This document shows positions 1-7,170 of a DNA stretch of 64,000 bases, one piece after another. The stretch covers positions 372,001 to 436,000 of the forward strand of contig NZ_CP031727.1 of NCBI RefSeq assembly GCF_008806955.1. Direction: 5' to 3'. The translations under genes and the position numbers were made by a program. The DNA comes from Cellvibrio sp. KY-YJ-3. GTDB lineage: Bacteria > Pseudomonadota > Gammaproteobacteria > Pseudomonadales > Cellvibrionaceae. The notes beneath the pieces were generated by a model that worked only from the letters and a program-made list of their open reading frames with translations, made no database searches and was not told where the DNA came from. The number at the start of each line of letters is the position of its first letter. The stretch's first letter is position 1.

Positions 1-903
1 CACAATATTATTCGCACCGGCCATATTAATTTAAGCTACAGCCAAGTGTGGAGCGCGCTGCAATATGCCGACGAAGACCCGGATAACACCGCAAATGTAT
101 TGTTGTTATACAGCGGCCGCTCGGCGGATAAAAATGATCGCGATGGGCAACCTGGATTTGATAACGACTCCTGGAACCGCGAACATGTTTGGGCAAAATC
201 CTACGGCTTTCCTGATGACAATCAATTCGCCTATACCGATATTCATCACCTGCGCCCGGAAGATAAAACCGTTAACAGTTCACGCAGTAACAAAGCCTTT
301 GATAATGGTGGCACTGCGCAAGGTGAAGCACCCGATACCTTTACTGATGACGATTCATGGGAACCGCGTGATGCGGTAAAAGGCGATGTGGCGCGCATGA
401 TGTTTTATATGGATGTGCGTTATGAAGGCACCGATGGCAACACACCGGATTTGGTTTTAGTGGATAACACGGCCATGGCAAGCGGTGATGCCAATATCGG
501 TAAGTTGTGTACTTTGGTTGAGTGGAGTCAGCTGGACCCGGTCGATAATTTTGAAATGCGCCGCAACCATCGTATTCAGGAATGGCAAGGAAACCGCAAT
601 CCGTTTATTGATAATCCAAATTGGGTACTTAGTTTGTGGGGCGATTTCTGCGGCGTAACATCGTCTTCCAGCAGCAGTAGTACTACAAGCAATGAATCAA
701 GCAGCAGCATAAGCAGTGAAGCCAGTAGCGCCATATTATCAAGCAGCTCATCTACGGCCATAAGCAGTAGCGCAAGCAGCACTGTTATTTCCAGCAGCTC
801 AACCGCTTCTGCGTCAGCCACTAACAGCGGCTCGGGTAGCGGCTCATTAAACTGGTTAAGTTTATTGTTGCTATTAAGTCTAGTTAGATTGCGTAGACAA
901 TAA
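1..903 (+). CDS. Secreted endonuclease I family nuclease, 5' partial, with Ser-rich linker and GlyGly-CTERM-like tail
   Basis: The reading frame is open from the first base, so the true start and signal peptide lie upstream; about 300 residues are visible. The motif N-R-E-H-V-W (His at about visible residue 62), followed by the D-I-H-H-L and N-x-x-R-x-N blocks, is the His-Me endonuclease I (EndA/NucM/Dns) signature, so extracellular cleavage of DNA (possibly RNA) is expected. After the catalytic domain come about 60 residues dominated by Ser (rich in AGC/AGT codons), then a Gly-Ser stretch, a short hydrophobic helix (WLSLLLLLSL) and an Arg-rich end. That tail order matches GlyGly-CTERM sorting signals handled by rhombosortase, which would place the enzyme transiently in the inner membrane before release to the surface; this is inference. 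A terminator follows 50 bp downstream. Confidence 0.9.
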   Translation, partial: HNIIRTGHINLSYSQVWSALQYADEDPDNTANVLLLYSGRSADKNDRDGQPGFDNDSWNREHVWAKSYGFPDDNQFAYTDIHHLRPEDKTVNSSRSNKAFDNGGTAQGEAPDTFTDDDSWEPRDAVKGDVARMMFYMDVRYEGTDGNTPDLVLVDNTAMASGDANIGKLCTLVEWSQLDPVDNFEMRRNHRIQEWQGNRNPFIDNPNWVLSLWGDFCGVTSSSSSSSTTSNESSSSISSEASSAILSSSSSTAISSSASSTVISSSSTASASATNSGSGSGSLNWLSLLLLLSLVRLRRQ

Positions 904-951
904 GACCATACGCTTTGTTTTGAATTATAAAATCTATAAACATAAAAATAA

Positions 952-977
952 AAAACCAGCTTAATCGCTGGTTTTTT
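952..977. terminator. Rho-independent terminator between convergent genes
   Basis: An 8-bp perfect stem AAACCAGC / GCTGGTTT (953-960 and 967-974) with a 6-nt loop is flanked by A-rich sequence upstream and a T-run downstream, so it can work in both directions. It sits between the nuclease gene (+) and the small membrane protein gene (-). Confidence 0.85.
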
Positions 978-993
978 ATGACTTAACGAAAAA

Positions 994-1188
994 TCATTTT
1001 TCTCTGTTCCTAATTTCTATGGCAATACTAGCCAGCTGTTTTACGATTTCATTGTGGCTCTTTGCTATTTCCTGCTGCGACGCGGCAATACGTTTTATGG
1101 ATATAACCATAACAATGAATAAACAAATGACTAACACATAAATTGCGAACATTCCCAGCATCACTACTGGCCCTAATACAGAAAACAT
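994..1188 (-). CDS. Small single-span membrane protein of unknown function
   Basis: A protein of about 64 residues with one strongly hydrophobic segment in the first 30 residues (LGPVVMLGMFAIYVLVICLF), followed by a charged, heptad-like stretch (KRIAASQQEIAKSHNEIVK) that may be a short coiled coil on the cytoplasmic side. An ATG four codons upstream (1200) is possible, but the ATG at 1188 is preceded by AGGGA four bases away and is preferred. No family is recognised. It lies between two terminator or promoter spacers and is probably transcribed alone. It is likely real because of its RBS and its coherent membrane/helix pattern, but no function is proposed. Confidence 0.55.
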   Translation of the reverse strand: MFSVLGPVVMLGMFAIYVLVICLFIVMVISIKRIAASQQEIAKSHNEIVKQLASIAIEIRNREK

Positions 1189-1283
1189 ACTATCCCTCAT
1201 AACAAGTTGAAAAACATTCTCATTAAACGAGAAAACGCAGCAAAAATCAACTTGCGGATTAATCCGTTACGCACAATAAAAAT

Positions 1284-2216
1284 CTATAAATTTTTATCAA
1301 GCCAGTAAGTGGTTATTGAAAGTACAATTTCCGCCGTAGATTGATCTTCCGCCAAGCCATTCGCCGTAGCTGAACCTAAAATGTTAAACATATGATCTGC
1401 ACCTTTGATAAGGTGGAGTTCTGCATTGGTGGTACCGGCGTGGTTGATTATATTTATCGATGACTCGTAGGGAACCAAGGTATCCGCTGTACCGGCAATT
1501 GCGAGTAATTTTCCGTGATAATTTTTTAAGTCCTGCAAACTGCTATTGGCTTTAACTTCTTCAAACCACTGCAAACCAAAATTTAATGGCTCGGGGCGCC
1601 AAGGGAATTTTACGACTGCAAAACCATTGGCTTTTGCCTCTGCATAATAGTCGTCAAAAAAGGATTGGAAAACACCAGTGCCATTTCCACTAACACTGGA
1701 CCAGGCAACCAGCGATTTAATGCGAGCATCTTTTGTGGCAACGAGCTGTGCAATTAATCCGCCCTGACTAAATCCAATCAGGCCAATGCGCTGTGCATCT
1801 ATATCCTGCAGAGTAGTTAGATAATCCAGCGTGCTGGCAACATCGCGCTGGGCGCTGGTGAGATTATAAAAGCGATAATCCACCGGGCTATCGCCAGTAC
1901 CAGCAAAGTCGATACGCACGGAGGCGATACCGGCTTCGGCCAAATCAACAGCCAAACGTTGATACAATCCCCCCACTTCATTTTTCTGCGATGCAGTGCC
2001 ATGCAACATCACCACCACCGGAAATGGTTTGCCGGTTGCCTGAGTTGGCTTTACTAAAATGGCAGGAATTTTATAAGTACCATTATCGATAAATAATGGC
2101 TGCTCGACATAAACAGATCCAACGGGGGTTGCATGATTTGGCTTAACGACGCAACCAGTGATGGCGACAAAACAAAATACTACCGCTAAAAACCTAACGT
2201 ACTTTAAACGAATCAT
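1284..2216 (-). CDS. Lipoprotein alpha/beta hydrolase
   Basis: A 310-residue protein. The start at 2216 was chosen because it has a GGGTGA ribosome site and begins directly with a lipoprotein signal (MIRLKYVRFLAVVFCFVAITGC, lipobox I-T-G-C), whereas longer starts add a non-signal extension. The mature part is an alpha/beta hydrolase: the oxyanion-region HGTAS, the nucleophile elbow G-F-S-Q-G-G, an acid Asp in GTADTLVP and a His in GADHMF form a complete Ser-Asp-His set. The layout resembles dienelactone hydrolase / acyl-peptidase-like esterases. It is probably membrane anchored on the periplasmic side. The substrate cannot be told from sequence. It runs the same way as the purine operon next to it, but the gap and its own RBS do not prove co-transcription. 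Confidence 0.8.
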   Translation of the reverse strand: MIRLKYVRFLAVVFCFVAITGCVVKPNHATPVGSVYVEQPLFIDNGTYKIPAILVKPTQATGKPFPVVVMLHGTASQKNEVGGLYQRLAVDLAEAGIASVRIDFAGTGDSPVDYRFYNLTSAQRDVASTLDYLTTLQDIDAQRIGLIGFSQGGLIAQLVATKDARIKSLVAWSSVSGNGTGVFQSFFDDYYAEAKANGFAVVKFPWRPEPLNFGLQWFEEVKANSSLQDLKNYHGKLLAIAGTADTLVPYESSINIINHAGTTNAELHLIKGADHMFNILGSATANGLAEDQSTAEIVLSITTYWLDKNL

Positions 2217-2305
2217 TAGCTTCACCCGATTAATTATCGCCATTAAATGGCAACGCCATAAAAGTGCACACTTATACAATTAGAAAAATTTAAGAATTAC
2301 AATTT

Positions 2306-2608
2306 TCACCCTGTGTAATCCACACTGCCTTCCACAATAATCATATTGGCCGTTGCATTCGCCGTGCGCAGTGCATGGATGGGGGCATATTCCGCGCAAG
2401 TCGCCCAATGATTGGCAGTGGCGAGATCAGGAAATTCCATCACCACCAAACGTTTGGGTTGCCAGTTACCGCTAACGACCTCGGCGTTTGCGCCGCGCAC
2501 TAAATAGCGTCCGTTGCAGGCAAATACTGTGGGCGTAATTTTCGTGAGGTAATCTTTATAGTTTTCGGGGTTATGTACTTCAATATCGACAATCACATAA
2601 GCAGCCAT
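2306..2608 (-). CDS. DUF1330 family protein, last gene of the purine operon
   Basis: About 100 residues with the DUF1330 pattern: Y-V-I-V-D-I-E-V-H-N-P-E-x-Y near the start, a central G-R-Y-L-V-R-G and R-L-V-V-M-E-F-P, ending with a beta strand (ANMIIVEGS). The fold is expected to be a ferredoxin-like dimeric alpha/beta barrel; the biochemical role of the family is not established. The ATG at 2608 is chosen over 2626 because AGGA lies six bases before it. It begins about 20 bp after the puuD stop and on the same strand, so it is very probably the distal gene of the guanine/urate operon. That context suggests a helper role in urate or purine oxidation, which is inference. Confidence 0.85.
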   Translation of the reverse strand: MAAYVIVDIEVHNPENYKDYLTKITPTVFACNGRYLVRGANAEVVSGNWQPKRLVVMEFPDLATANHWATCAEYAPIHALRTANATANMIIVEGSVDYTG

Positions 2609-2629
2609 AATAATTCCTGCACTCATCCG

Positions 2630-3859
2630 CTATTGTTGCGCAAGCCAATCGATCAGGGTTTTACGTTCCAAATCAGTCATGTGATGAAAATTTCCCAGTG
2701 GCATATAGCCCGATGACAAAGCCGGTAATGCACGCACTTTTTGCGCAGCAAGGTGCACAGTGGAATCAATCACCAAACCAGCAGGTGCGGCATTAAAACC
2801 CGGTTGCGAGGGCACAGCCGCATGACAATTGGTGCAGTGCACGTGAATTAATTGGTTAATGCGCTCATCGGTACTGACGCTTTGTTCTGCTGAAGTAACA
2901 ATTGCCGCTTTTTCAGCTTGTTTAGCGGCAATACTCGCGGGCGATGTCACTGCCATTAGCACCGCAACCAATACCAGGCCGCTAAAACTGCTCAACAAAA
3001 TAAACGGCTTTACTACACCCAAATGTTTGAGATTAAAAAAGTGCCTGCCCCATGCCAAACATAAACCTATTGCAACCAATACCAGCCAGGAATAAACATG
3101 ACTGTACAAAAAAGAATAGTGATTGCTGAGCATGCAGAAAATAACCGGCAGGGTTAAATAATTATTGTGCGTTGAGCGTAACTTGGCGAAGGCCATAGCA
3201 CAGGTGTCCGGCGCTTCATTGTTGCTGACTGCCGCCACAAATTTACGCTGCGCAGGCATAATTCCCCAGAACACGTTGCCTGCCATCCAGGTGGCAATCA
3301 TTGCACCGACATGCAAATAGGCAGCGCGCGGTGAAAATAACAAGTGCGCCAAATAACTCGCCACACTAATCACCAACAACAATATTGCGGCAAATAATAA
3401 TCCGCGTTTTACCAGCGGTGTGCGCAACAATAATTCGTAGAGCGCTTGGCCACCGAGAATAAAACCGATGCTGGCAACGACCGCCCAACCTGGTGATTGA
3501 ATCAGGGTGTTGTACCCCACCAGATAAGTTTGTGCTTGCAGGTAATACATTAATATTAACAAGCCGGTGCCACTCAACCAGGTGCTGTAAGCTTCCCACT
3601 TAAACCAGTGCAACTTTTTGGGCATTTCTTGCGGGCGCAAATGGTATTTGGCCACTTCATAAATACCGCCGCCGTGAATTGCCCACAAATCACCTTTTAC
3701 GCCTTTATCCGCTTTCCATTGTGGCGGCTCACGTAAACTCAAATCCAACCAAATAAAATAAAATGATGCACCAATCCAGGCAATGGCCGCGACCACATGA
3801 AACCAGCGGAATGCCAGATTTAACCACTCCAATACCAGCGGGTTAATTAAATCGCCCAT
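2630..3859 (-). CDS. puuD: Urate hydroxylase PuuD, membrane-bound with C-terminal cytochrome c
   Basis: A 409-residue integral membrane protein of the PuuD type, which oxidises urate to 5-hydroxyisourate and passes electrons to a c-type haem rather than to oxygen. The N-terminal part contains several transmembrane helices and the family blocks AIAWIGASFYFIWLD and the G-G-G-I-Y-E-V stretch. The C-terminal domain has one haem motif C-T-N-C-H at residues 342-346 and a Met in GYMPLGN as likely distal ligand. The start has AAGGAG seven bases upstream. Its start codon overlaps the end of guaD by 13 bp, so translation is coupled. It replaces soluble uricase in this pathway: its product is used by UraH and UraD, encoded just upstream. 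Confidence 0.93.
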   Translation of the reverse strand: MGDLINPLVLEWLNLAFRWFHVVAAIAWIGASFYFIWLDLSLREPPQWKADKGVKGDLWAIHGGGIYEVAKYHLRPQEMPKKLHWFKWEAYSTWLSGTGLLILMYYLQAQTYLVGYNTLIQSPGWAVVASIGFILGGQALYELLLRTPLVKRGLLFAAILLLVISVASYLAHLLFSPRAAYLHVGAMIATWMAGNVFWGIMPAQRKFVAAVSNNEAPDTCAMAFAKLRSTHNNYLTLPVIFCMLSNHYSFLYSHVYSWLVLVAIGLCLAWGRHFFNLKHLGVVKPFILLSSFSGLVLVAVLMAVTSPASIAAKQAEKAAIVTSAEQSVSTDERINQLIHVHCTNCHAAVPSQPGFNAAPAGLVIDSTVHLAAQKVRALPALSSGYMPLGNFHHMTDLERKTLIDWLAQQ

Positions 3860-5256
3860 GACAATGCTCCTTCTGTAGCGGGTGCGCGGCTAAATACTTT
3901 TTTACCCATCACATAGGTGTGGGCGATATTGTGTTCATCACCCAAGGTCATTAATGCAAACAGTTTTTCTGCCAAACTTTTCACTGAATCCGGTGAATCG
4001 CTCTGCACCGATGATTGCCGCAATGCCTGTAACGGTGTTGCACCCAAATTAATCACCACAAAATCAGCTTCTTTGCCCGGCGCAAAATTGCCGAGGTAAT
4101 TATCCAATTGCAACGCACGTGCATTACCCAAGGTGGCCATATAAAACCCTTTTAACGGATGCAAATTTTGCCCTTGCAATTGCAGCACTTTGTAAGCTTC
4201 AGCAAGGGTACGCAATTGCGAAAAACTGGTGCCACCACCCACGTCGGTAGCAAGGCTCACGGGAACACCGGCGTTCTCCAACCGCGCCATATCCAACAAG
4301 CCACTACCCAAAAATAAATTTGAGGTCGGACAAAAAGCAATGCCCGAACCCGTTTGTGCCAAACGCTCAACCTCAAGATCACTCAAATGAATACCGTGGC
4401 CAAATACACTGCGTGGGCCGAGCAAACCAAATTGATCGTACACATCCAGATAATCGCGCGCTCTGGGGTAAAGTTCTTTTATCCACGCCATTTCCTGTAA
4501 ATTTTCAGAGAGATGGGTTTGCAAATACAAACCGGGATATTGCGCGTAAAGTTTTCCCGTCCCCGCCAATTGTTCCGGGGTACTGGTGGGTGCAAACCGC
4601 GGTGTGAGCGCATAGAGTTGCCGCCCCTGTTGGTGCCAACGTTCAATTAAGGCGCGACAATCCTGTTCACTGCTCGCCGGTGTATCAAGCAAATAATCCG
4701 GCGCATTGCGGTCCATCATTACCTTGCCGCTAATCATGCGCAGATTCATCTGCGCGGCGGCAGAAAAAAAAGCTTCAGTCGATTGCGCAAATACGGTGGT
4801 GTAAACCATGGCCGTAGTGGTGCCATTTTGGAGAAGAATTTTCAGAAATTCATGAGCAGCGAGCGCGGCAAACTCCGCATTAGCAAAACGCGCTTCAGAG
4901 GGAAAGGTATAGTTGTTTAGCCAATCCAGTAACTGTTCGCCATAGGAAGCAATCACGCTAGTTTGTGGGTAGTGAATATGGCTGTCGATAAAACCCGGCA
5001 TAATTAATTGATCGGGAAAATGTTGACACGACTGTAAATCAAATCCTGCCGCCGCCATGTGTTGTGCATCGCCCAAAGCCTTGACTCGCCCTTGTTCAAC
5101 AACCAACACCCCATCATCAAAATACTCAATACCGGCACCCGTGATGGGATCGGGTTGATCGGTGAAATGTAAAATTTTTGCGCGAAACGCCGCTGCCGCA
5201 TTATTCGCACCTATCGCATTCACCATACTTTCCATTCCTACCGCAACATCACTCAT
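3847..5256 (-). CDS. guaD: Guanine deaminase
   Basis: A 469-residue amidohydrolase that deaminates guanine to xanthine, the substrate of the xanthine dehydrogenase encoded upstream. The metal site is visible as D-S-H-I-H in PGFIDSHIHYPQ, then H in LQTHLSE, H in FGHGIHLS, and D in LATDVGGG; the PGFIDSHIH and FCPTSNLFLGSG blocks are typical of GuaD. The ATG at 5256 is preferred over 5274 because AAGG lies six bases before it. The family length (about 440-470) fits. The 3' end overlaps the puuD start. Cytoplasmic. Confidence 0.93.
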   Translation of the reverse strand: MSDVAVGMESMVNAIGANNAAAAFRAKILHFTDQPDPITGAGIEYFDDGVLVVEQGRVKALGDAQHMAAAGFDLQSCQHFPDQLIMPGFIDSHIHYPQTSVIASYGEQLLDWLNNYTFPSEARFANAEFAALAAHEFLKILLQNGTTTAMVYTTVFAQSTEAFFSAAAQMNLRMISGKVMMDRNAPDYLLDTPASSEQDCRALIERWHQQGRQLYALTPRFAPTSTPEQLAGTGKLYAQYPGLYLQTHLSENLQEMAWIKELYPRARDYLDVYDQFGLLGPRSVFGHGIHLSDLEVERLAQTGSGIAFCPTSNLFLGSGLLDMARLENAGVPVSLATDVGGGTSFSQLRTLAEAYKVLQLQGQNLHPLKGFYMATLGNARALQLDNYLGNFAPGKEADFVVINLGATPLQALRQSSVQSDSPDSVKSLAEKLFALMTLGDEHNIAHTYVMGKKVFSRAPATEGALSWAI

Positions 5257-5348
5257 AACCAGCCTTAACAACAAAATTAAAACAGAAAAATTAAAACTAT
5301 CTTTTTTTTAATAACCGCGAACACGCGGTATCCATAACAATCAAAAAC

Positions 5349-5687
5349 CTAGCTGCCGCGATAAGTGGAATAACCATAAGCGTTCAATAACAACGGCACG
5401 TGATAGTGCTCCTGCGGATTTACCACACGAAAAATAAGCTGGATTTCCGGATAAAAATTGCTCAGCGCTTGGCGTTCATACCAAGGCGCCACCGCAAAAT
5501 GCAGGAGATAATTACCCGCCTGAATTTCAAAAGTATTTTCCCACTGCATAATTCGGCCATCACCATCAGTAGTCGCACTGGCGATAGGTTCCTGGGTGTC
5601 CAGACGGTGCAGGGTTACACGTACACCCGCCGCAGGTTTGCCGCTATCCAAATTAAGAATGTGAGTTGTAATTGGTGCTTTTTGCAT
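5349..5687 (-). CDS. uraH: 5-hydroxyisourate hydrolase (transthyretin-like)
   Basis: 112 residues, the usual length of HIUase. It opens with the N-terminal motif I-T-T-H-I-L-N-L-D-S-G-x-P, has the central H-R-L-D block and ends in Y-S-T-Y-R-G-S, the C-terminal signature that separates HIUases from transthyretin. It hydrolyses 5-hydroxyisourate (the PuuD product) to OHCU. There is no signal peptide, so cytoplasmic. It sits between uraD and guaD in the same orientation, with gaps below 100 bp on both sides, consistent with one operon. Confidence 0.95.
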   Translation of the reverse strand: MQKAPITTHILNLDSGKPAAGVRVTLHRLDTQEPIASATTDGDGRIMQWENTFEIQAGNYLLHFAVAPWYERQALSNFYPEIQLIFRVVNPQEHYHVPLLLNAYGYSTYRGS

Positions 5688-5768
5688 AAAATATTTTCCG
5701 CAAACTATAAGATTCTTAAATCACAATTTTGTCATATCCCCATGCTCGCGAGAATGACGACTCCCTTT

Positions 5769-6275
5769 TTAACACTCATGATCTTCAATCAAATTCATTA
5801 ACCGAAGCGTGGTAATTTTCCCCTGCTCCAACGCACCATTAACCAGCTCCTGACTGCGCGAATTTCCGATGCGCACTTTTAAGAGCGCCAACATTTCTTC
5901 TGCGGATTTGCCACTGGCGCAGACAATAAAAATAAAACCATTTTGCTGTTCATATACCTGATTCAGTGCATAGAGCTCCTGAATAACTGCGTCACTCGCG
6001 GCCAACACTTGACCCTGCTCCTGGGTGGCGCGACCGGCATAACGGGAACGCAATAATTCGATGTCACCAATACGTGCATGGCCGGAAAAGGCTTCCAGCA
6101 TTTCGCTTTCGTTGGCGCGCGCCCAGACTTGCTGCGCGGCGATTAATAAATCCTCGCACTGCACAAAAGGGCGACGTGCCGATACTGCTTCTGCCCAATG
6201 CTGGCAATGACAGCAGCCGTACAGTGCACTTACCGCATCCACCGCAGGCAGATGATTAAATTCATCCAACTTCAT
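5769..6275 (-). CDS. uraD: OHCU decarboxylase
   Basis: 168 residues. 2-oxo-4-hydroxy-4-carboxy-5-ureidoimidazoline decarboxylase yields S-allantoin in the last step of urate breakdown. Visible family features are an N-terminal F-N-H-L-P segment, the catalytic-region F-S-G-H-A-R-I-G-D (His as general base; many relatives have PHxxxGD), and the helix F-I-F-I-V-C-A-S-G-K-S-A-E-E-M-L, the usual place of F-x-V-x-A-x-G-K-S. The start has GGGGGA upstream. It lies between xdhC and uraH with a 34-bp gap to xdhC. Confidence 0.93.
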   Translation of the reverse strand: MKLDEFNHLPAVDAVSALYGCCHCQHWAEAVSARRPFVQCEDLLIAAQQVWARANESEMLEAFSGHARIGDIELLRSRYAGRATQEQGQVLAASDAVIQELYALNQVYEQQNGFIFIVCASGKSAEEMLALLKVRIGNSRSQELVNGALEQGKITTLRLMNLIEDHEC

Positions 6276-6309
6276 GATTTATTCCCCCAGCAAACATTCA
6301 CCACCCCAA

Positions 6310-7170
6310 TTACTCGCATAAAATTGTCGTGGTTTTTTGTTGTTGCAGAATAGTTTTAATATCGCGCCAGGAACTGGAGATCCCCGTTTGCGGTGCAGCG
6401 GTCTGGTAATACAAACTTTGCAATTGCGCCGCAATGGATACCGCAACCTCCATTGGCAATTTACCTTTCACTTCCGGCAAGCCAATCGGGCTGTGAATTT
6501 TTTCTATGGCTGTATCCGCAAAACCGGAATCACTTAAACGTTTGCGAAAACGCAATGCTTTGGTTTGCGAACCAATCATTCCTGCATAGGCCCAACGCTG
6601 ATCAGATAACAGGGTTTTACACAGCGCAAAATCCAATGTGTGGTCGTGAGTAAAAATAATTGCCCAACAATTGTCGGGTAGGCACACAGCGGCCTCTGTG
6701 GGATCGGCATAAAATTCGTAACGGCAATTCGCGGGCAGCGGCGCTGCCATTAATTCCGGGCGATTATCAATCACCCGCACCTGACACGGCAGCCCGGCGA
6801 GAATAGTGACTAAGGATTGACATACATGGCCCGCACCAAACAGCGCGATTTGCCAGGCACAGGCCGCAAAACATTCCAACATCACCGTGACATTACCACC
6901 GCAACATTGCGCCGCCTCTGCCGCGAGTGGAATCGCTTTTAATACCTGGCAGTTTTTATTTTGCGCGAGCAATTCACGTGCTTGCTGCACCAGCAAAAAC
7001 TCCAGCTGACCACCACCAATGGTGTCGTAGGTGGCATCCGCCGCAATCACCATTTTGCTGCCGCCATCGCGCGGGGTTGAACCCTGGGTATTAATAATGG
7101 TGGCGATCACATAGGCGCTACCGCTTTGCTGGCAGTGTTGAATCGCGGCTGACCAATTAAGCAGTGCCAT
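6310..7170 (-). CDS. xdhC: Xanthine dehydrogenase accessory protein XdhC
   Basis: 286 residues with the XdhC/CoxI signature at the N-terminus (IINTQGSTPRDGGSKMV) and a C-terminal Rossmann domain (G-A-G-H-V-C-Q-S-L). XdhC binds molybdenum cofactor, helps its sulfuration and inserts it into XdhB. A pair of cysteines (QCCGGNV) sits where Moco-binding Cys is found in relatives. Its ATG overlaps the xdhB stop codon (TAATG), a clear sign of coupled translation. Confidence 0.93.
   Translation of the reverse strand: MALLNWSAAIQHCQQSGSAYVIATIINTQGSTPRDGGSKMVIAADATYDTIGGGQLEFLLVQQARELLAQNKNCQVLKAIPLAAEAAQCCGGNVTVMLECFAACAWQIALFGAGHVCQSLVTILAGLPCQVRVIDNRPELMAAPLPANCRYEFYADPTEAAVCLPDNCWAIIFTHDHTLDFALCKTLLSDQRWAYAGMIGSQTKALRFRKRLSDSGFADTAIEKIHSPIGLPEVKGKLPMEVAVSIAAQLQSLYYQTAAPQTGISSSWRDIKTILQQQKTTTILCE

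Noticed and set aside
660-840. AGC/AGT-rich stretch considered as a DNA repeat array
   Set aside because: It is in frame and codes a poly-Ser linker; the repetition is explained by codon use.
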